Source: Brytella acorum (GTDB lineage Bacteria; Pseudomonadota; Alphaproteobacteria; Acetobacterales; Acetobacteraceae). Taken from it: a DNA stretch of 64,000 nt. Within the stretch, counting starts at the first letter, position 1, and the number at the start of each line of letters is the position of its first letter. A program made the position numbers and the translations under genes. The stretch is from NCBI RefSeq assembly GCF_029309905.1, contig NZ_JARBJP010000002.1:124001-188000 (forward strand), written 5' to 3'. Shown here piece by piece: positions 44,834-56,557 of the stretch. The notes beneath the pieces are model-generated. The model searched no databases. It saw only the letters and a list, made by a program, of their open reading frames with translations, and was not told the origin of the DNA.

Positions 44834-46311
44834 TGCGTGACATGACACTGGCCGCCGCGCGCGAAGCCCTGGCGAAGCGGGAGATTTCCGCGGTCGAACT
44901 CGTGGACCACCATATTTCCACGATCGAAAAGCTCGACGGCGACATCAACGCCTTCATCACGACGACCCCTGATCAGGCCCGTCTGGCGGCCAAGGCGGCG
45001 GACGAGCAACTGGCGAAAGGCGAGGGGGGGCTGCTATGTGGCATTCCTCTGGGTGTGAAGGATCTGTTCTGCACGGATGGCACCCGTACGACGGCGGGCA
45101 GCAACATCCTGCGGCATTTCGTGCCACCCTATGAGAGCACGGTGACCGCCAACCTTCTCAAGCAAGACGCCGTGTTCCTCGGCAAGCTCAACCTCGATGA
45201 GTTTGCCATGGGTTCGACAAATCTGACATCGGCTTTCGGTTCCGTGACGAATCCGTGGAAACGGGCTGGCGACGACAAGAAGCTCGTCCCCGGCGGCTCC
45301 TCGGGTGGGTCGGCGGCAGCGGTTGCATCCGGCATGGTTCTGGGTGCGACAGGCACCGATACCGGCGGCTCCATTCGCCAGCCGGCGTCGTTCTGCGGGA
45401 TTACCGGCGTCAAGCCGACCTATGGGCGTTGCTCGCGTTTTGGCACGATCGCATTTGCGAGTTCGCTCGATCAGGCCGGTCCGATGGCGCGCACGCTCGA
45501 GGATTGCGCGCTCATGCTCGAAGCCATGGCCGGGTTCGATCCGAAAGACAGCACGTCCGTCGATCTCGCCGTGCCGCGATACGTGGACGCGCTGGAGCGT
45601 GGGGTCAAGGGCCTGAAAGTCGGGATTCCCGAGGAATACCGCTCCGAGGACCTGCCAGCCGAGATCCAGGCGCTGTGGGAGCAGGGGATTGCGTGGCTCC
45701 GTGATGCCGGGGCGGAGACGGTCAAGGTTTCCCTGCCGCACACGAAATATGGTCTCCCCACCTACTACATCGCGGCGCTTGCTGAAGCGTCCTCCAATCT
45801 GGCCCGCTATGACGGCGTGCGATTTGGCGAACGCGTCCCGGCTGACAGTCTGGATATGATGTATGAAGCAACGCGTCATGCCGGTTTCGGCGAAGAGGTG
45901 CGTCGTCGCATCCTGATGGGCACCTATGTGCTGTCCTCGGGTTATTATGACGCCTATTACCTGCGCGCCCAGAAGATCCGCACGCTGATTCAGCGCGATT
46001 TCCTGTCGGCCTTCGAGAAGGTCGATGTCCTTCTGACGCCCACGGCGCCGTCGGCGGCGTTCGCGCATGACGAAAAACCGACCGATCCGGTGCAGGTCTA
46101 TCTGAACGACGTATTCACGGTTCCTGCCAGTCTCGCGGGCGTTCCGGCCCTGTCGTTGCCCGCGGGCCTGGACTCGAAGGGATTGCCGCTCGGGCTTCAG
46201 TTGATCGGGCGCTATTTCGAGGAAGAGACGCTGTTCGCTGCGGGCCGTGTCATGGAGAAGGCGGCGGGCTTTACGCACAGACCCGCCCTGTTTGCGGGGA
46301 GCGCAGCGTGA
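44833..46311 (+). CDS. gatA: Asp/Glu-tRNA amidotransferase subunit A
   Basis: 492 residues of the amidase-signature family. It releases ammonia from glutamine for GatB. The catalytic Ser-cisSer-Lys triad lies in [12 protein letters not shown] (Lys) and [32 protein letters not shown] (Ser residues). With GatB and GatC it turns Glu-tRNA-Gln and Asp-tRNA-Asn into the amide forms, as expected in alphaproteobacteria. It overlaps gatB by four bases (GTGA). Confidence 0.97.
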   Translation: MRDMTLAAAREALAKREISAVELVDHHISTIEKLDGDINAFITTTPDQARLAAKAADEQLAKGEGGLLCGIPLGVKDLFCTDGTRTTAGSNILRHFVPPYESTVTANLLKQDAVFLGKLNLDEFAMGSTNLTSAFGSVTNPWKRAGDDKKLVPGGSSGGSAAAVASGMVLGATGTDTGGSIRQPASFCGITGVKPTYGRCSRFGTIAFASSLDQAGPMARTLEDCALMLEAMAGFDPKDSTSVDLAVPRYVDALERGVKGLKVGIPEEYRSEDLPAEIQALWEQGIAWLRDAGAETVKVSLPHTKYGLPTYYIAALAEASSNLARYDGVRFGERVPADSLDMMYEATRHAGFGEEVRRRILMGTYVLSSGYYDAYYLRAQKIRTLIQRDFLSAFEKVDVLLTPTAPSAAFAHDEKPTDPVQVYLNDVFTVPASLAGVPALSLPAGLDSKGLPLGLQLIGRYFEEETLFAAGRVMEKAAGFTHRPALFAGSAA

Positions 46312-47762
46312 GCTACCGGATCGAAGGTGCTACAGGCACATGGGAAATCGTGGTCGGTCTTGAGGTCCACGCGCAGGTTATCAGCCATGCCAAGCTGTTC
46401 TCGGGCGCGTCGGCTACCTATGGCGGCGAACCCAATATGCATGTCAGCCTGATCGACGCGGGCTTTCCGGGCATGTTGCCGGTCATCAACGCGGAATGCG
46501 TGGCTCAGGCCGTGCGGACCGGGCTGGGTCTGAACGCGACGATCCATCTGGAAAGCCGGTTCGATCGGAAGAACTACTTTTATGCCGATCTGCCGCAGGG
46601 CTACCAGATCAGCCAGTTCGCGCATCCGATCGTCGGTGAAGGCAAGGTTCTGGTTGAACTCTCCGACGGCACGGAACGCGAGATCGGCATCACCCGGCTG
46701 CATCTTGAGCAGGACGCCGGGAAGTCCCTGCATGATCAGGACCCCACGCGGTCGTTCATCGATCTCAACCGCGCGGGCGTGGCGCTGATGGAAATCGTCA
46801 GCGAGCCCGATATCCGTTCCCCTGAAGAGGCTGGCGCCTATCTGCGCAAGCTTCGCCAGATCCTGCGCTATATCGGCACCTGCGATGGCAACATGGAAGA
46901 GGGCTCCATGCGCGCGGACGTGAATGTGTCCGTCCGTAAAGCGGGCGAGCCGTTCCGGACGCGCTGCGAGATCAAGAACGTCAATTCCATCCGTTTCGTG
47001 ATGCAGTCCATCGAAGTGGAAGCGCAGCGTCAGGTCGAGATCTGGGAAGCTGGCGGCACCGTGGATCAGGAGACGCGCCTGTTCGATCACGCCAGGGGCG
47101 AAACCCGTTCGTTGCGCAGCAAGGAAGACGCACACGACTATCGATACTTCCCGGACCCAGACCTTCTGCCGCTGGTGATCGAGCGTGAGTGGGTCGACGC
47201 CCTCAGGGCGGCATTGCCGGAATTGCCGGAAGCCAAGCGTTCGCGGCTTGAAGCGCAGTACGGCGTTTCGCGGTATGAATCCGGTGTTCTGGCGGCGGAA
47301 CAGACGGTCGCCGATTTCTACGAACAGGTCGCAAAAGCGAGCGATCCGAAGCTGGCTGTGAACTGGATGCTTGGTGATTTCTTCGCCGCGCTCAATCGGA
47401 CCGGCAAGTCGATCGAGGAAAGCCCGGTGAATGCGTCCGGACTGAGCGAGCTTCTGGCGTTGATCAAGGATTCCACGATCAACGGGAAGATTGCCAAGGA
47501 AGTCCTGGAAGACATGTTCGAGACGGGCGAGAGCGCATCCGCCATTGTCGAACGCAAGGGATTGCGTCAGGTCACCGACACGGGCGCGATCGAAAGCGCG
47601 ATTCGCGATATTCTGGCCGCGAACGCCGACAAGCTCGCCGAGTACAAGTCCGGAAAGGACAAGCTGTTCGGCTTCTTCGTCGGCCAGACGATGAAGGCCA
47701 TGAAGGGCAAGGGTAATCCTGCGCTGGTCAACGAGCTTCTCGGCAAAATTCTCGCCGAGTAG
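46308..47762 (+). CDS. gatB: Asp/Glu-tRNA amidotransferase subunit B
   Basis: 484 residues from a GTG at 46308 that overlaps the gatA stop. The kinase-like domain opens [13 protein letters not shown] and continues with [35 protein letters not shown] and [19 protein letters not shown]. The C-terminal tRNA-binding YqeY domain ends [24 protein letters not shown]. It activates the acyl group and uses ammonia from GatA. Confidence 0.97.
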   Translation: MSYRIEGATGTWEIVVGLEVHAQVISHAKLFSGASATYGGEPNMHVSLIDAGFPGMLPVINAECVAQAVRTGLGLNATIHLESRFDRKNYFYADLPQGYQISQFAHPIVGEGKVLVELSDGTEREIGITRLHLEQDAGKSLHDQDPTRSFIDLNRAGVALMEIVSEPDIRSPEEAGAYLRKLRQILRYIGTCDGNMEEGSMRADVNVSVRKAGEPFRTRCEIKNVNSIRFVMQSIEVEAQRQVEIWEAGGTVDQETRLFDHARGETRSLRSKEDAHDYRYFPDPDLLPLVIEREWVDALRAALPELPEAKRSRLEAQYGVSRYESGVLAAEQTVADFYEQVAKASDPKLAVNWMLGDFFAALNRTGKSIEESPVNASGLSELLALIKDSTINGKIAKEVLEDMFETGESASAIVERKGLRQVTDTGAIESAIRDILAANADKLAEYKSGKDKLFGFFVGQTMKAMKGKGNPALVNELLGKILAE

Positions 47763-47859
47763 GGGCATAAAAAAGAGCCCGAGGGGGGTTTGACGGCCCG
47801 GTTGTTCCCCCCTAAAAGCGTCTCAGCAAACGCTGCCCAAAAGCAGCGTCCCTCAAGGC

Positions 47860-47951
47860 GGAGGGGTGGCCGAGAGGCTGAAGGCGGCGGATTGCTAATC
47901 CGTTATACGATGTAAGTCGTATCGTGGGTTCGAATCCCATCCCCTCCGCCA
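47860..47951 (+). tRNA. tRNA-Ser (anticodon GCT)
   Basis: Class II tRNA with acceptor GGAGGGG/CCCCTCC, anticodon stem and loop reading CGGATTGCTAATCCG (GCT), a long variable arm (TACGATGTAAGTCGTA), T-arm GTGGG/CCCAT with TTCGAAT, discriminator G and encoded CCA. A small hairpin (ACGCTGC/GCAGCGT, 47830-47849) lies just before it. Confidence 0.97.
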
Positions 47952-48437
47952 ATATACTCCTAAAATATAAATAAAATCAGGCCCTTACGACTGAATCTTT
48001 CGATGCTCCAATCACCCCGGAGCTCCTCGGCAAGGTGTGGTTTGACGAGATGGCCGACGGACGTTGTTCCTTCTGCCGAACGTCTTCAAACTGGTGATCC
48101 GGGCGGATGTGCCTGACATGGGATCAGGTAGAGCTTCCGGTTCAGCGCGTCGTGACCGTCCCATACCGAGGTACATCCTGCTGCTCAGCGACGGTCGTCT
48201 CTCCGTGACCCTGCATCTGTTGTGCCGGGAGGGCCGCAGCGCTAGAAAGAGTGCGTCGGAAAAGGCAGGCTTGGTCTGGTAAGCCCAAGTCCTTCCAGTA
48301 ATGGAAGCTCTGGTCTTTGGCTTCGTGCCTGAGACCCCCGCGACGAACGAAAGGTACTGCAAGTACTCGTCCGTTCGTCCCAGCGGGGCTCAGGTCCGAG
48401 AAACGCTCCGGTCGGACGATGACCCCGGAGTAGAAGA
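47952..48437. promoter_or_regulatory. Intergenic region with dyad upstream of the monooxygenase
   Basis: No gene recognised in 486 bases. At 48342-48379 nested inverted repeats occur: GACGAACG/CGTTCGTC outside and GTACT/AGTAC inside. A second dyad, GTCCGA/TCGGAC, lies about 48393-48416. They end some 20 to 60 bases before the monooxygenase start and look like operator sites. Confidence 0.5.
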
Positions 48438-49999
48438 ATGTCTGATCCCCTCTTTGCGACCTGCGATGTCCTGATTATCGGTGCAGGGCCCGTTGGTCTT
48501 TTTCTGGCCTGCGAACTGGCGCTGGCTGGGTGTTCGGTGCAGATCCTCGAGCAGGCGAGCGATGCCAGCACGTCCTTGAAGCGCGCTCCTTTCGGATTAC
48601 GCGGCCTTTCCGTCGCGACGATGGAAATTTTTGACCGGCGCGGCCTGCTGATGCCTCTCAAAGCGCGTATCCCGGAACGGGACATCGCATCCGCTGCGTC
48701 GTGGATGAGGCAGACACGTCAGCCTGCCGGACATTTCGCGGGCATCGACTTTTTATGGATCAGATTGATCAAACGCAGTGGGCTCATCGTCTGCCGTCCA
48801 CGATCAGCCCTATGGCTGCCGATCTGGAAAGCATTGAAGCGGTCCTGAAAGATCGCGCCCTGACACTGGGGGTTGTGGTCAGTTACGGGATATCTGTCTC
48901 AGAAATTCACGCTACGGATAAAGATGTCAGTGTCCGGGCGGACGATAAGGTCTTTCGGGGAAACTGGCTTGTCGGCTGCGATGGCGGACGGAGCAGCGTC
49001 CGGAAAGCTGCAGGCTTCGGCTTCACCGGGACGGACCCCGAGTTCACGGGGTACTTCGCCAGGGTGGAGCTTGCCGATCCGCGCATCCTCCCCGCCGGCC
49101 ATCATGACACGCCGACTGGAACCTACATCTTTGACCCCCCTGACATGATCAGGATGGTCGAATTCGATGAAGGAGTCTGTCACAGGCACCGAGCGCTCAC
49201 ACGCGATCACATACAAACGGTCCTGCGGCGCATCTCTGGAAGCGATGTTGAGGTCAGGGCGCTCGGCCTTGCGACGACCTGGACCGATCGGGCTTTTCTC
49301 GCCTCTGATTACCGAAAGGGGCGGGTGCTTCTGGCCGGTGACGCAGCCCATATTCATTCGCCTCTGGGTGGGCAGGGCCTTAACCTCGGTTTCGGTGATG
49401 CGATGAATCTGGGGTGGAAGCTGGCGTCAACAATACTTGGGGACGCCGCCCCGGCCCTGCTGGATAGCTACCAGAATGAAAGACGTCCGGTCGCAGAGCA
49501 GGTCCTTGACTGGTCCCGCGCGCAGGTCGCGCTGATGCGGCCAGATCAGGGTTCCCGTGCATTGCGAGCCATTGTGCATGACCTGGCTGCGACGCGGGAT
49601 GGGGCAACCTATATGGCCGAACGGGTGTGGGGAATTGGCTTGCGCTACGATCTGAGTGACGATCATCCCCTGGTGGCGCGCAGTGCACCCGATTTCAGGC
49701 TAAACGACGGAAGACGTCTGAACGAACATCTTCGACGAGGGAAAGCGCTGCTGCTCGACTTCGACGGAAATCCTTGCTTGCAGGAGCTCTGTGTTCGCTA
49801 TCAGCACCGGCTTTCCTATATCGCCGTCGATGCAAAAGATCGCATGGGCTTATGCGCCCTGCTCATTCGTCCCGACGGTGTTGTCGCATGGGCCAGCAAT
49901 CACCCTTCGGATGGCTCCCAAGTAGAAAACATCTTGGCACACTGGCTTTTGTCGCCGCGTCAGGCAAAGGTGGATTTAACGATACGCTCTCCGTTCTGA
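48438..49999 (+). pseudogene. FAD-dependent monooxygenase, one-base frameshift
   Basis: PHBH-type aromatic or rifampicin-type flavin monooxygenase. The first frame (48438 on) has the dinucleotide motif CDVLIIGAGPVGLFLACELALAG and runs to HFAGIDF. The second frame then continues FMDQIDQTQWAHRLP, with VGCDGGRSSVRKAAGF, GRVLLAGDAAHIHSPLGGQGLNLGFGDAMNLGWKLA and a thioredoxin-like C-terminal part. The shift falls in a run of five T at 48750-48754; a sixth T would restore about 520 residues. It may be true inactivation, a sequencing error or slippage. A dyad upstream suggests local control. Confidence 0.85.
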
Positions 50000-51899
<1,900 letters not shown>

Positions 51900-51917
51900 A
51901 CGAGAACCGGAAACAGG

Positions 51918-52883
51918 ATGACCGAACTTCTGATTGTCTTTGTGGCGAGTGATGGTGTCCAGTTGATGGATATAGCCGGTCCAGCCGATGTTTTCGCGGA
52001 GGCCAATACCCTTCATGGCAGGCCGCTTTACCGGTCTGTCATTGTCGGGGGGAAGAGGGACATCCGGAGTTCCTGTGGTTTCAGCCTGCGGGCCGACCTG
52101 CTGCTGAGTGACGTCGGCACCGGATGCGTCGACACGTTGCTGGTGGCGGGATCGCCTGACGCCGCCACAAGACCCTCCGATCCGGTTTTGACCGGCTGGC
52201 TGCGGCAGGAAGCGCCCCGCGCCCGTCGTTTCGGTTCGATCTGTGGCGGCGTCTTTCCCCTTGCGGAAACCGGCTTGCTGGATGGACAGACCATCGCCGC
52301 GCACTGGGCTGATGTGGACAGCGTCCGACAGCAGTTTCCCGCCGTCACCGTGGATGCGGATGCAATCGTGCGGGAGGAAGGCGCCCTGCGGACAGCAGCC
52401 GGTGTGTCATCCGGTCTTGATCTGGCACTCGCGCTGGTGCGCGAAGATCTGGGCGAACGGATCGCCCGTGATGTCGCTCGGCAACTCGTGCTTTTCTACA
52501 AACGGCCCGGCGGTCAGTTGCAATATAGTCGGCAGAGAGAATTGTCTCCGGCCGGGCGGTCGGTATTGCAGTCTCTGCAACGCCGGATCATGCAGCAGCC
52601 GGATGCTGAATACAGTGTGAAGGCAATGGCGGAAATGATGACGCTGGAGCGTCGGCAGGTGACGCGCCTCTTCGCGCAGGAAACGGGGCTGTCACCCGCC
52701 CGATGGGTCGAACAGACGCGTCTTGCCATCGCTCGCGGCCTGCTTGAAGACGGACGAAAGCCGCCAAAAGTTGTGGCAGCCGCAGCAGGTTTCGGATCTG
52801 TCAGGATTCTGCGAAGAGTGTTCCAGCATCATCTGGGCGTGACCCCCGCCGAATACAGGAAGCGTTTTGGGCAATTGCGCTGA
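51918..52883 (+). CDS. GlxA-type AraC regulator with DJ-1/PfpI domain
   Basis: 321 residues. The N-terminal DJ-1/PfpI domain (about 1-170) has the elbow FGSICGGVFPLAETGLLDG with its Cys, and AAHWADVD. The C-terminal AraC HTH (about 220-318) shows PDAEYSVKAMAEMMTLERRQVTRLFAQETGLSPARWVEQTRLAIARGLLED and KVVAAAAGFGSVRILRRVFQHHLGVTPAEYRKRF. It may control aarC or act elsewhere; the close spacing suggests co-transcription with aarC. Confidence 0.88.
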   Translation: MTELLIVFVASDGVQLMDIAGPADVFAEANTLHGRPLYRSVIVGGKRDIRSSCGFSLRADLLLSDVGTGCVDTLLVAGSPDAATRPSDPVLTGWLRQEAPRARRFGSICGGVFPLAETGLLDGQTIAAHWADVDSVRQQFPAVTVDADAIVREEGALRTAAGVSSGLDLALALVREDLGERIARDVARQLVLFYKRPGGQLQYSRQRELSPAGRSVLQSLQRRIMQQPDAEYSVKAMAEMMTLERRQVTRLFAQETGLSPARWVEQTRLAIARGLLEDGRKPPKVVAAAAGFGSVRILRRVFQHHLGVTPAEYRKRFGQLR

Positions 52884-52891
52884 TCCTGTCC

Positions 52892-53635
52892 GTGCCTAAG
52901 ATCAACTCTTTCTTCTTCTATGCGTCAACGACTGTTGTCGGCTCGCTGGGACGCGCCATGGAGGAGCGGGCGGGTGGAGCGTGTATTTCAGGAGGAGGCG
53001 AGGTCACTCCCCCGCCTGAAACGACGCCCAAGCCATTCAGCGACGAACCTGAAGTCCCGGCAGGAGCAAGGGTATCGATAGAAAATTTCAAGCCGCACCG
53101 ACCAGATGGGCTGGATGTCGAGCGGATGGATATCAGCGAACTCCCGCCTGAAAACGTTGAAGCGGCCGAGCAGTTGCAGGCCGCTGGATGGGACCTGAAT
53201 CAACAGAAGCAGATTCTCAATTCTGGCAACGGCTTCCGCAACGCCGATTATCAGGAGGGCGACAGCATGTATGGATTCAGCTCTGAAGGTTGGCCGAAGG
53301 GCGCCGACAGTCCGTATTGGATGGACGAGCCGACATTCCAGGAGATGCAGACGCGTTTCCGGGATCCGGTGGAGGGCGCGTGGGACAGCCTCGGCATCAA
53401 GAACCATCTCGCGCTGCCCTGCTACAATCAGGCCAATGCCGTCTATCGCGGCCAACTGACCGAGACCCAGAGCGTCGTCATCTCGACCATCAATCCCGCC
53501 GCCGAAAACGTCATCTACCAATCCGCGGACGGCACGGAGTTGCTTAACTTCGAGCGGTCCATGACTGGCGGCGGATCGCAATTCGCACCGGCGCTCAACA
53601 CAATGGGTAACATCGCGGAGCACGGCGGACCATGA
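52892..53635 (+). CDS. Hypothetical protein, up to 247 aa
   Basis: Open from a GTG at 52892, but no ribosome-binding site is near it; the ATG at 52958 is an alternative. A Pro-rich stretch (GGEVTPPPETTPKPFSDEPEVP, about 36-57) is followed by an acidic, soluble domain with many aromatic residues (GSGNGFRNADYQEGDSMYGFSSEGWPKG). No family was recognised. The last four bases overlap the next gene. The pair layout is like polymorphic toxin fragments with an immunity gene, yet there is no sequence evidence for a toxin domain. Confidence 0.55.
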   Translation: MPKINSFFFYASTTVVGSLGRAMEERAGGACISGGGEVTPPPETTPKPFSDEPEVPAGARVSIENFKPHRPDGLDVERMDISELPPENVEAAEQLQAAGWDLNQQKQILNSGNGFRNADYQEGDSMYGFSSEGWPKGADSPYWMDEPTFQEMQTRFRDPVEGAWDSLGIKNHLALPCYNQANAVYRGQLTETQSVVISTINPAAENVIYQSADGTELLNFERSMTGGGSQFAPALNTMGNIAEHGGP

Positions 53636-54312
53636 TCACGATCACGCCGGCAATCATGGGACCCGGGATCGAGGAGGAATACGCCGACATCCTGTCGGCG
53701 ATCGCCGATCTGCGCGCCGCATTGGGCCCATGCCCGCTGACCAATGACAGGCCCGACGGCCGACTGTTGCTGGAGATGGCCTGGGTCGAACAGGAAGTCC
53801 GAGCCAGACGCCTGCCCATTCCGGTCAAAGGCTACACGGGCACACTCTTCTATCTGGTCGGTTCGGGAGAGCTCAATCATATCCTGGGTGTGCAAAAACC
53901 GATCGGACGTCTCTCCTGGATTCTGGATGGTTATGGGCTGATCAAGCCGCGCCATATCCCTGTTCTACTGTCGATGATCGATGACCTTTACGCTGAGGCT
54001 CGTGCCATATGGGATCGCCTGACCGATGACGATCGCATGGTCATGGAAGACATGCGAAATCAGGGAGATATCATTCGGGCCGGGGGGTGGCCAGCGCCAC
54101 GGCGGCCTCAGGATCAGTTCATGACAAAAGGAGATTCCCTTCTTAAAAAACTGATCCCAAATTACCTGAACAAGAAGAGGCGCATTGCTGGCTCAATCTA
54201 CGAGGAGCTGCGTCCCTATCCGGCCCGGAAGCCGCCGATGGCCGCCCCGGTGCCGGGCCTGCCTGCCACCCCGCCCTTTCTCCCTGCCGCAACAGGTGGC
54301 AGGGAGCATTGA
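53632..54312 (+). CDS. Hypothetical protein, 226 aa
   Basis: It overlaps the previous gene by four bases (ATGA). Mostly helical and soluble: GIEEEYADILSAIADLRAALG near the start, IKPRHIPVLLSMIDDLYAEARAIWDRLTDDDRMVMEDMR in the middle, and a Pro-rich tail (APVPGLPATPPFLPAA). No known domain. It works most likely together with the 247-residue product, as a pair. Confidence 0.6.
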   Translation: MITITPAIMGPGIEEEYADILSAIADLRAALGPCPLTNDRPDGRLLLEMAWVEQEVRARRLPIPVKGYTGTLFYLVGSGELNHILGVQKPIGRLSWILDGYGLIKPRHIPVLLSMIDDLYAEARAIWDRLTDDDRMVMEDMRNQGDIIRAGGWPAPRRPQDQFMTKGDSLLKKLIPNYLNKKRRIAGSIYEELRPYPARKPPMAAPVPGLPATPPFLPAATGGREH

Positions 54313-54385
54313 TGACAGTTCGGTCTGTCGTGAAGGTCTGGCGTGACGACGATATTCATCTTCCCGGTCATCTGTCGCCTGGTTG

Positions 54386-54658
54386 TCAGTCACTCGTCCC
54401 CGCCTTCGCGGGCTCGGAAAGTCGCTGATACGTTCCTTCAAGTGGAGGAGGGAACACCAATTTAGCTCTGCCGTGGTTGTCCCTCGCGTTGGACACCGGA
54501 ATCAGTCCGACCACTACACCGCTCGATAAAAGCGCCCATGCGGCAACCGGATAAATGCTGTCCGCCCGATGCTCATTCGCGTGTCTGAATACCCAGCCAT
54601 CACACGGAGATATCTGTATGATTTCGCGGTCGTCGGTCGTCCTGTTGTCACTGCTCAT
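54386..54658 (-). CDS. Hypothetical protein, 90 aa
   Basis: From the ATG at 54658 (MSSDNRTTDDREIIQISPCDGWVF); the longer frame back to 54760 overlaps the lipoprotein gene and is unlikely. The start overlaps the lipoprotein stop by 11 bases. One hydrophobic segment (YPVAAWALLSSGVVVGLIPV, about 46-65). No known family. Confidence 0.5.
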   Translation of the reverse strand: MSSDNRTTDDREIIQISPCDGWVFRHANEHRADSIYPVAAWALLSSGVVVGLIPVSNARDNHGRAKLVFPPPLEGTYQRLSEPAKAGTSD

Positions 54659-54908
54659 CAGTAGTCTCCCTGTGCGCGAGAAGGATAATAGTCGCCAATG
54701 TATCCATGATTTCGCGTCGAATGTCGCCGTCAATAATGTCTCGTTCCTGCCTGACGCCACGGCAATTACTCAGATCGTAAAGCACGCCTAAAGCGGCCCG
54801 TTGCGCCCAATCCTTCACCGCGACATGCACGAATGGAAAGCGACCGGGATCGGAGATATGTCCGGAACACGCTGCCAAGGTCAGAAGGAGGGCAGGCGCG
54901 GTGAGCAA
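54648..54908 (-). CDS. Small putative lipoprotein, 86 aa
   Basis: The N-terminus MLTAPALLLTLAACSGHIS has a lipobox (LAAC), so the protein should be lipid-anchored after export. The start shown is a TTG at 54908; GGAGAAG lies 15 to 20 bases upstream, so the real start could be a few codons earlier. The rest (HVAVKDWAQRAALGVLYDL...) is soluble. No family was recognised. It is translated before the 90-residue gene. Confidence 0.5.
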   Translation of the reverse strand: MLTAPALLLTLAACSGHISDPGRFPFVHVAVKDWAQRAALGVLYDLSNCRGVRQERDIIDGDIRREIMDTLATIILLAHRETTDEQ

Positions 54909-55141
54909 GGATGGCTTTATGGTCTTCTCCGCTGTCGGGAGAAGTCTGCGCTTCCATCATGCGATCGAAACCAGACAACACGGTGTCAGCGCCTAAAATA
55001 TTTTCGTCTCATTGAGAAAAGGAGGTTCGGAGCCGCCGCTTGATATTTCCTTTCCGAGATTGCGGGAAAAGATGTCAAGGGAGTCATGGTCCTCAGATGG
55101 AAGGTATATATAAGGTCAATCAGAATTTCGTGGGAGCTAGT

Positions 55142-56005
55142 ATGAAGAGGGTTTTGGGAATATTTTTTGTTTTTGTTGTATTGGTTGGTTCAGTTCTTCT
55201 GGCGGAAGTCTCAGAATATTCATCAAACCCTAACGGTGATGGCCACAATCATGCCGGCGGCATAATGACTGTAACGTTCCTGTTGTGGATGCAACTAGCT
55301 TTTCTCATCTTCATCCCGAAACATCGACCGGGACAGGCTAAAGCGCTCGTCTACTCGTTTGTCGTGCCGCTTGCCGCGTGCGTTATACTATCGATCGCCG
55401 CCCACGAATTACGTATCCATCAAAGTGCCATGGCATCGAACGCGCTCAAAGCACTTCTCTGGACCGAAAATTTCTTCTCCGAGCCGGTTGAGGAGTTCGA
55501 GTTGCTGACTAGCGGTTACGTCGCTCTTCTTTGCTTCGAGAGTCTCATTCTTTGTGTTCTTTCTGTCTATGGAATCGCCTCACGCACAGCATTTCCCTTC
55601 GCCTTCTTATTGAAGGCCACCGCCGTGCTCATCGCGAAAGGCTTTGTTGCGCTATCCGGTTTCATGGTTGGCGCCGTGATCATGATGATCTGCTTTCCCG
55701 AGTTTCAGGATTGGCATACCAATGTTGATATATTTTCAGTTTCATCACTGATGATACAGGCGGTCGCAATTGGCGGCATCGGGGCCTTCGTCGAAAATTG
55801 TATGTTGTTCGTCGAAGCTGATGCGATATCGAGGATGGCTGAACGGTTATTCCCGCTTTCGTCCCCAACGTCTCGCAAGCTGGACGAGCAGATCGGCAGA
55901 CTGCTTCGACCTGTTTTCGTCTTCGTTGCACGGCGCATTTCGCAACCGATCTATAGCTGGTCGATTCGTAACAACAGGCGCTCCAGCACAACCGACAGTC
56001 CATAA
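55142..56005 (+). CDS. Polytopic membrane protein, 287 aa
   Basis: Start at the ATG 55142 (MKRVLGIFFVFVVLVGS) with GGGAG eight bases upstream; in-frame ATGs lie further upstream but lack such a site. About six membrane segments, among them FLLWMQLAFLIFI, SFVVPLAACVILSIAA, LLCFESLILCVLSVYGIA, VALSGFMVGAVIMMICF and MIQAVAIGGIGAFVENCML. The tail is basic and cytosolic. Family not recognised. Somewhat lower GC than the neighbours suggests transfer. Confidence 0.7.
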   Translation: MKRVLGIFFVFVVLVGSVLLAEVSEYSSNPNGDGHNHAGGIMTVTFLLWMQLAFLIFIPKHRPGQAKALVYSFVVPLAACVILSIAAHELRIHQSAMASNALKALLWTENFFSEPVEEFELLTSGYVALLCFESLILCVLSVYGIASRTAFPFAFLLKATAVLIAKGFVALSGFMVGAVIMMICFPEFQDWHTNVDIFSVSSLMIQAVAIGGIGAFVENCMLFVEADAISRMAERLFPLSSPTSRKLDEQIGRLLRPVFVFVARRISQPIYSWSIRNNRRSSTTDSP

Positions 56006-56021
56006 TGGGTTGTGCTGACTT

Positions 56022-56282
56022 TCAGAGTGAGGTCGCTTGCCTATACGCAGCCATTGCCTGCGGCATTCGTGCCTCAACCGCCTCCTGACGGTCGGCGTCA
56101 TTGGGGGGATCGGAAAAGAACTGTACCAGTCCTTCTTTTCCCGTCTGGCCCCGTAAGCTGGTCATTTTCCGCCACAGGCTCAGCGCCGTGTGCGGATCAT
56201 AGCCTGCCTCCGTCATCAGCATCATGCCATCAAGGTCCGCCCGCGTCTCAAGGCGTCGGGAAAAAGGCAGTTTGACGCCCAT
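56022..56282 (-). pseudogene. C-terminal remnant of an M48 metallopeptidase
   Basis: About 86 residues resembling the end of M48/LoiP-type peptidases: RRLETRADLDGMMLMTEAGYDPHTALSLWRKM (E-x3-D zinc ligand region), then FFSDPPNDADRQEAVEARMPQAMAAYR. The HExxH-bearing N-terminal part is absent upstream, where no frame continues. It is therefore a truncated gene. Confidence 0.7.
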
Positions 56283-56557
56283 GCTCGATGCAGTACCCAG
56301 AGAGGTGATACCAGAATCCAGTCATCAGGACACGTAAATCCCTGCGCGGAAGCAGAGCCACCTCCCTGTGAGTTCGTGTTTGAATTCCGGCCTGATCTCG
56401 ATGGCCGTTGGGTCTGCTTCTTGAACTCGCATGGGTAGCCATTTAAAAAATGAGAGAACAGGCGGCAGTCGCAGGTTCCTGATCTCATAAATTTGAAAAA
56501 ACTCATGAAATACAAGGTTTTTTATAAAACGAATAAAATTCGAGACGGTGAGACGTT

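Noticed and set aside
46212..47768. 518-residue open frame opposite gatB, and 45034-46278 opposite gatA
   Set aside because: Both are antisense shadows of well-recognised gat genes.
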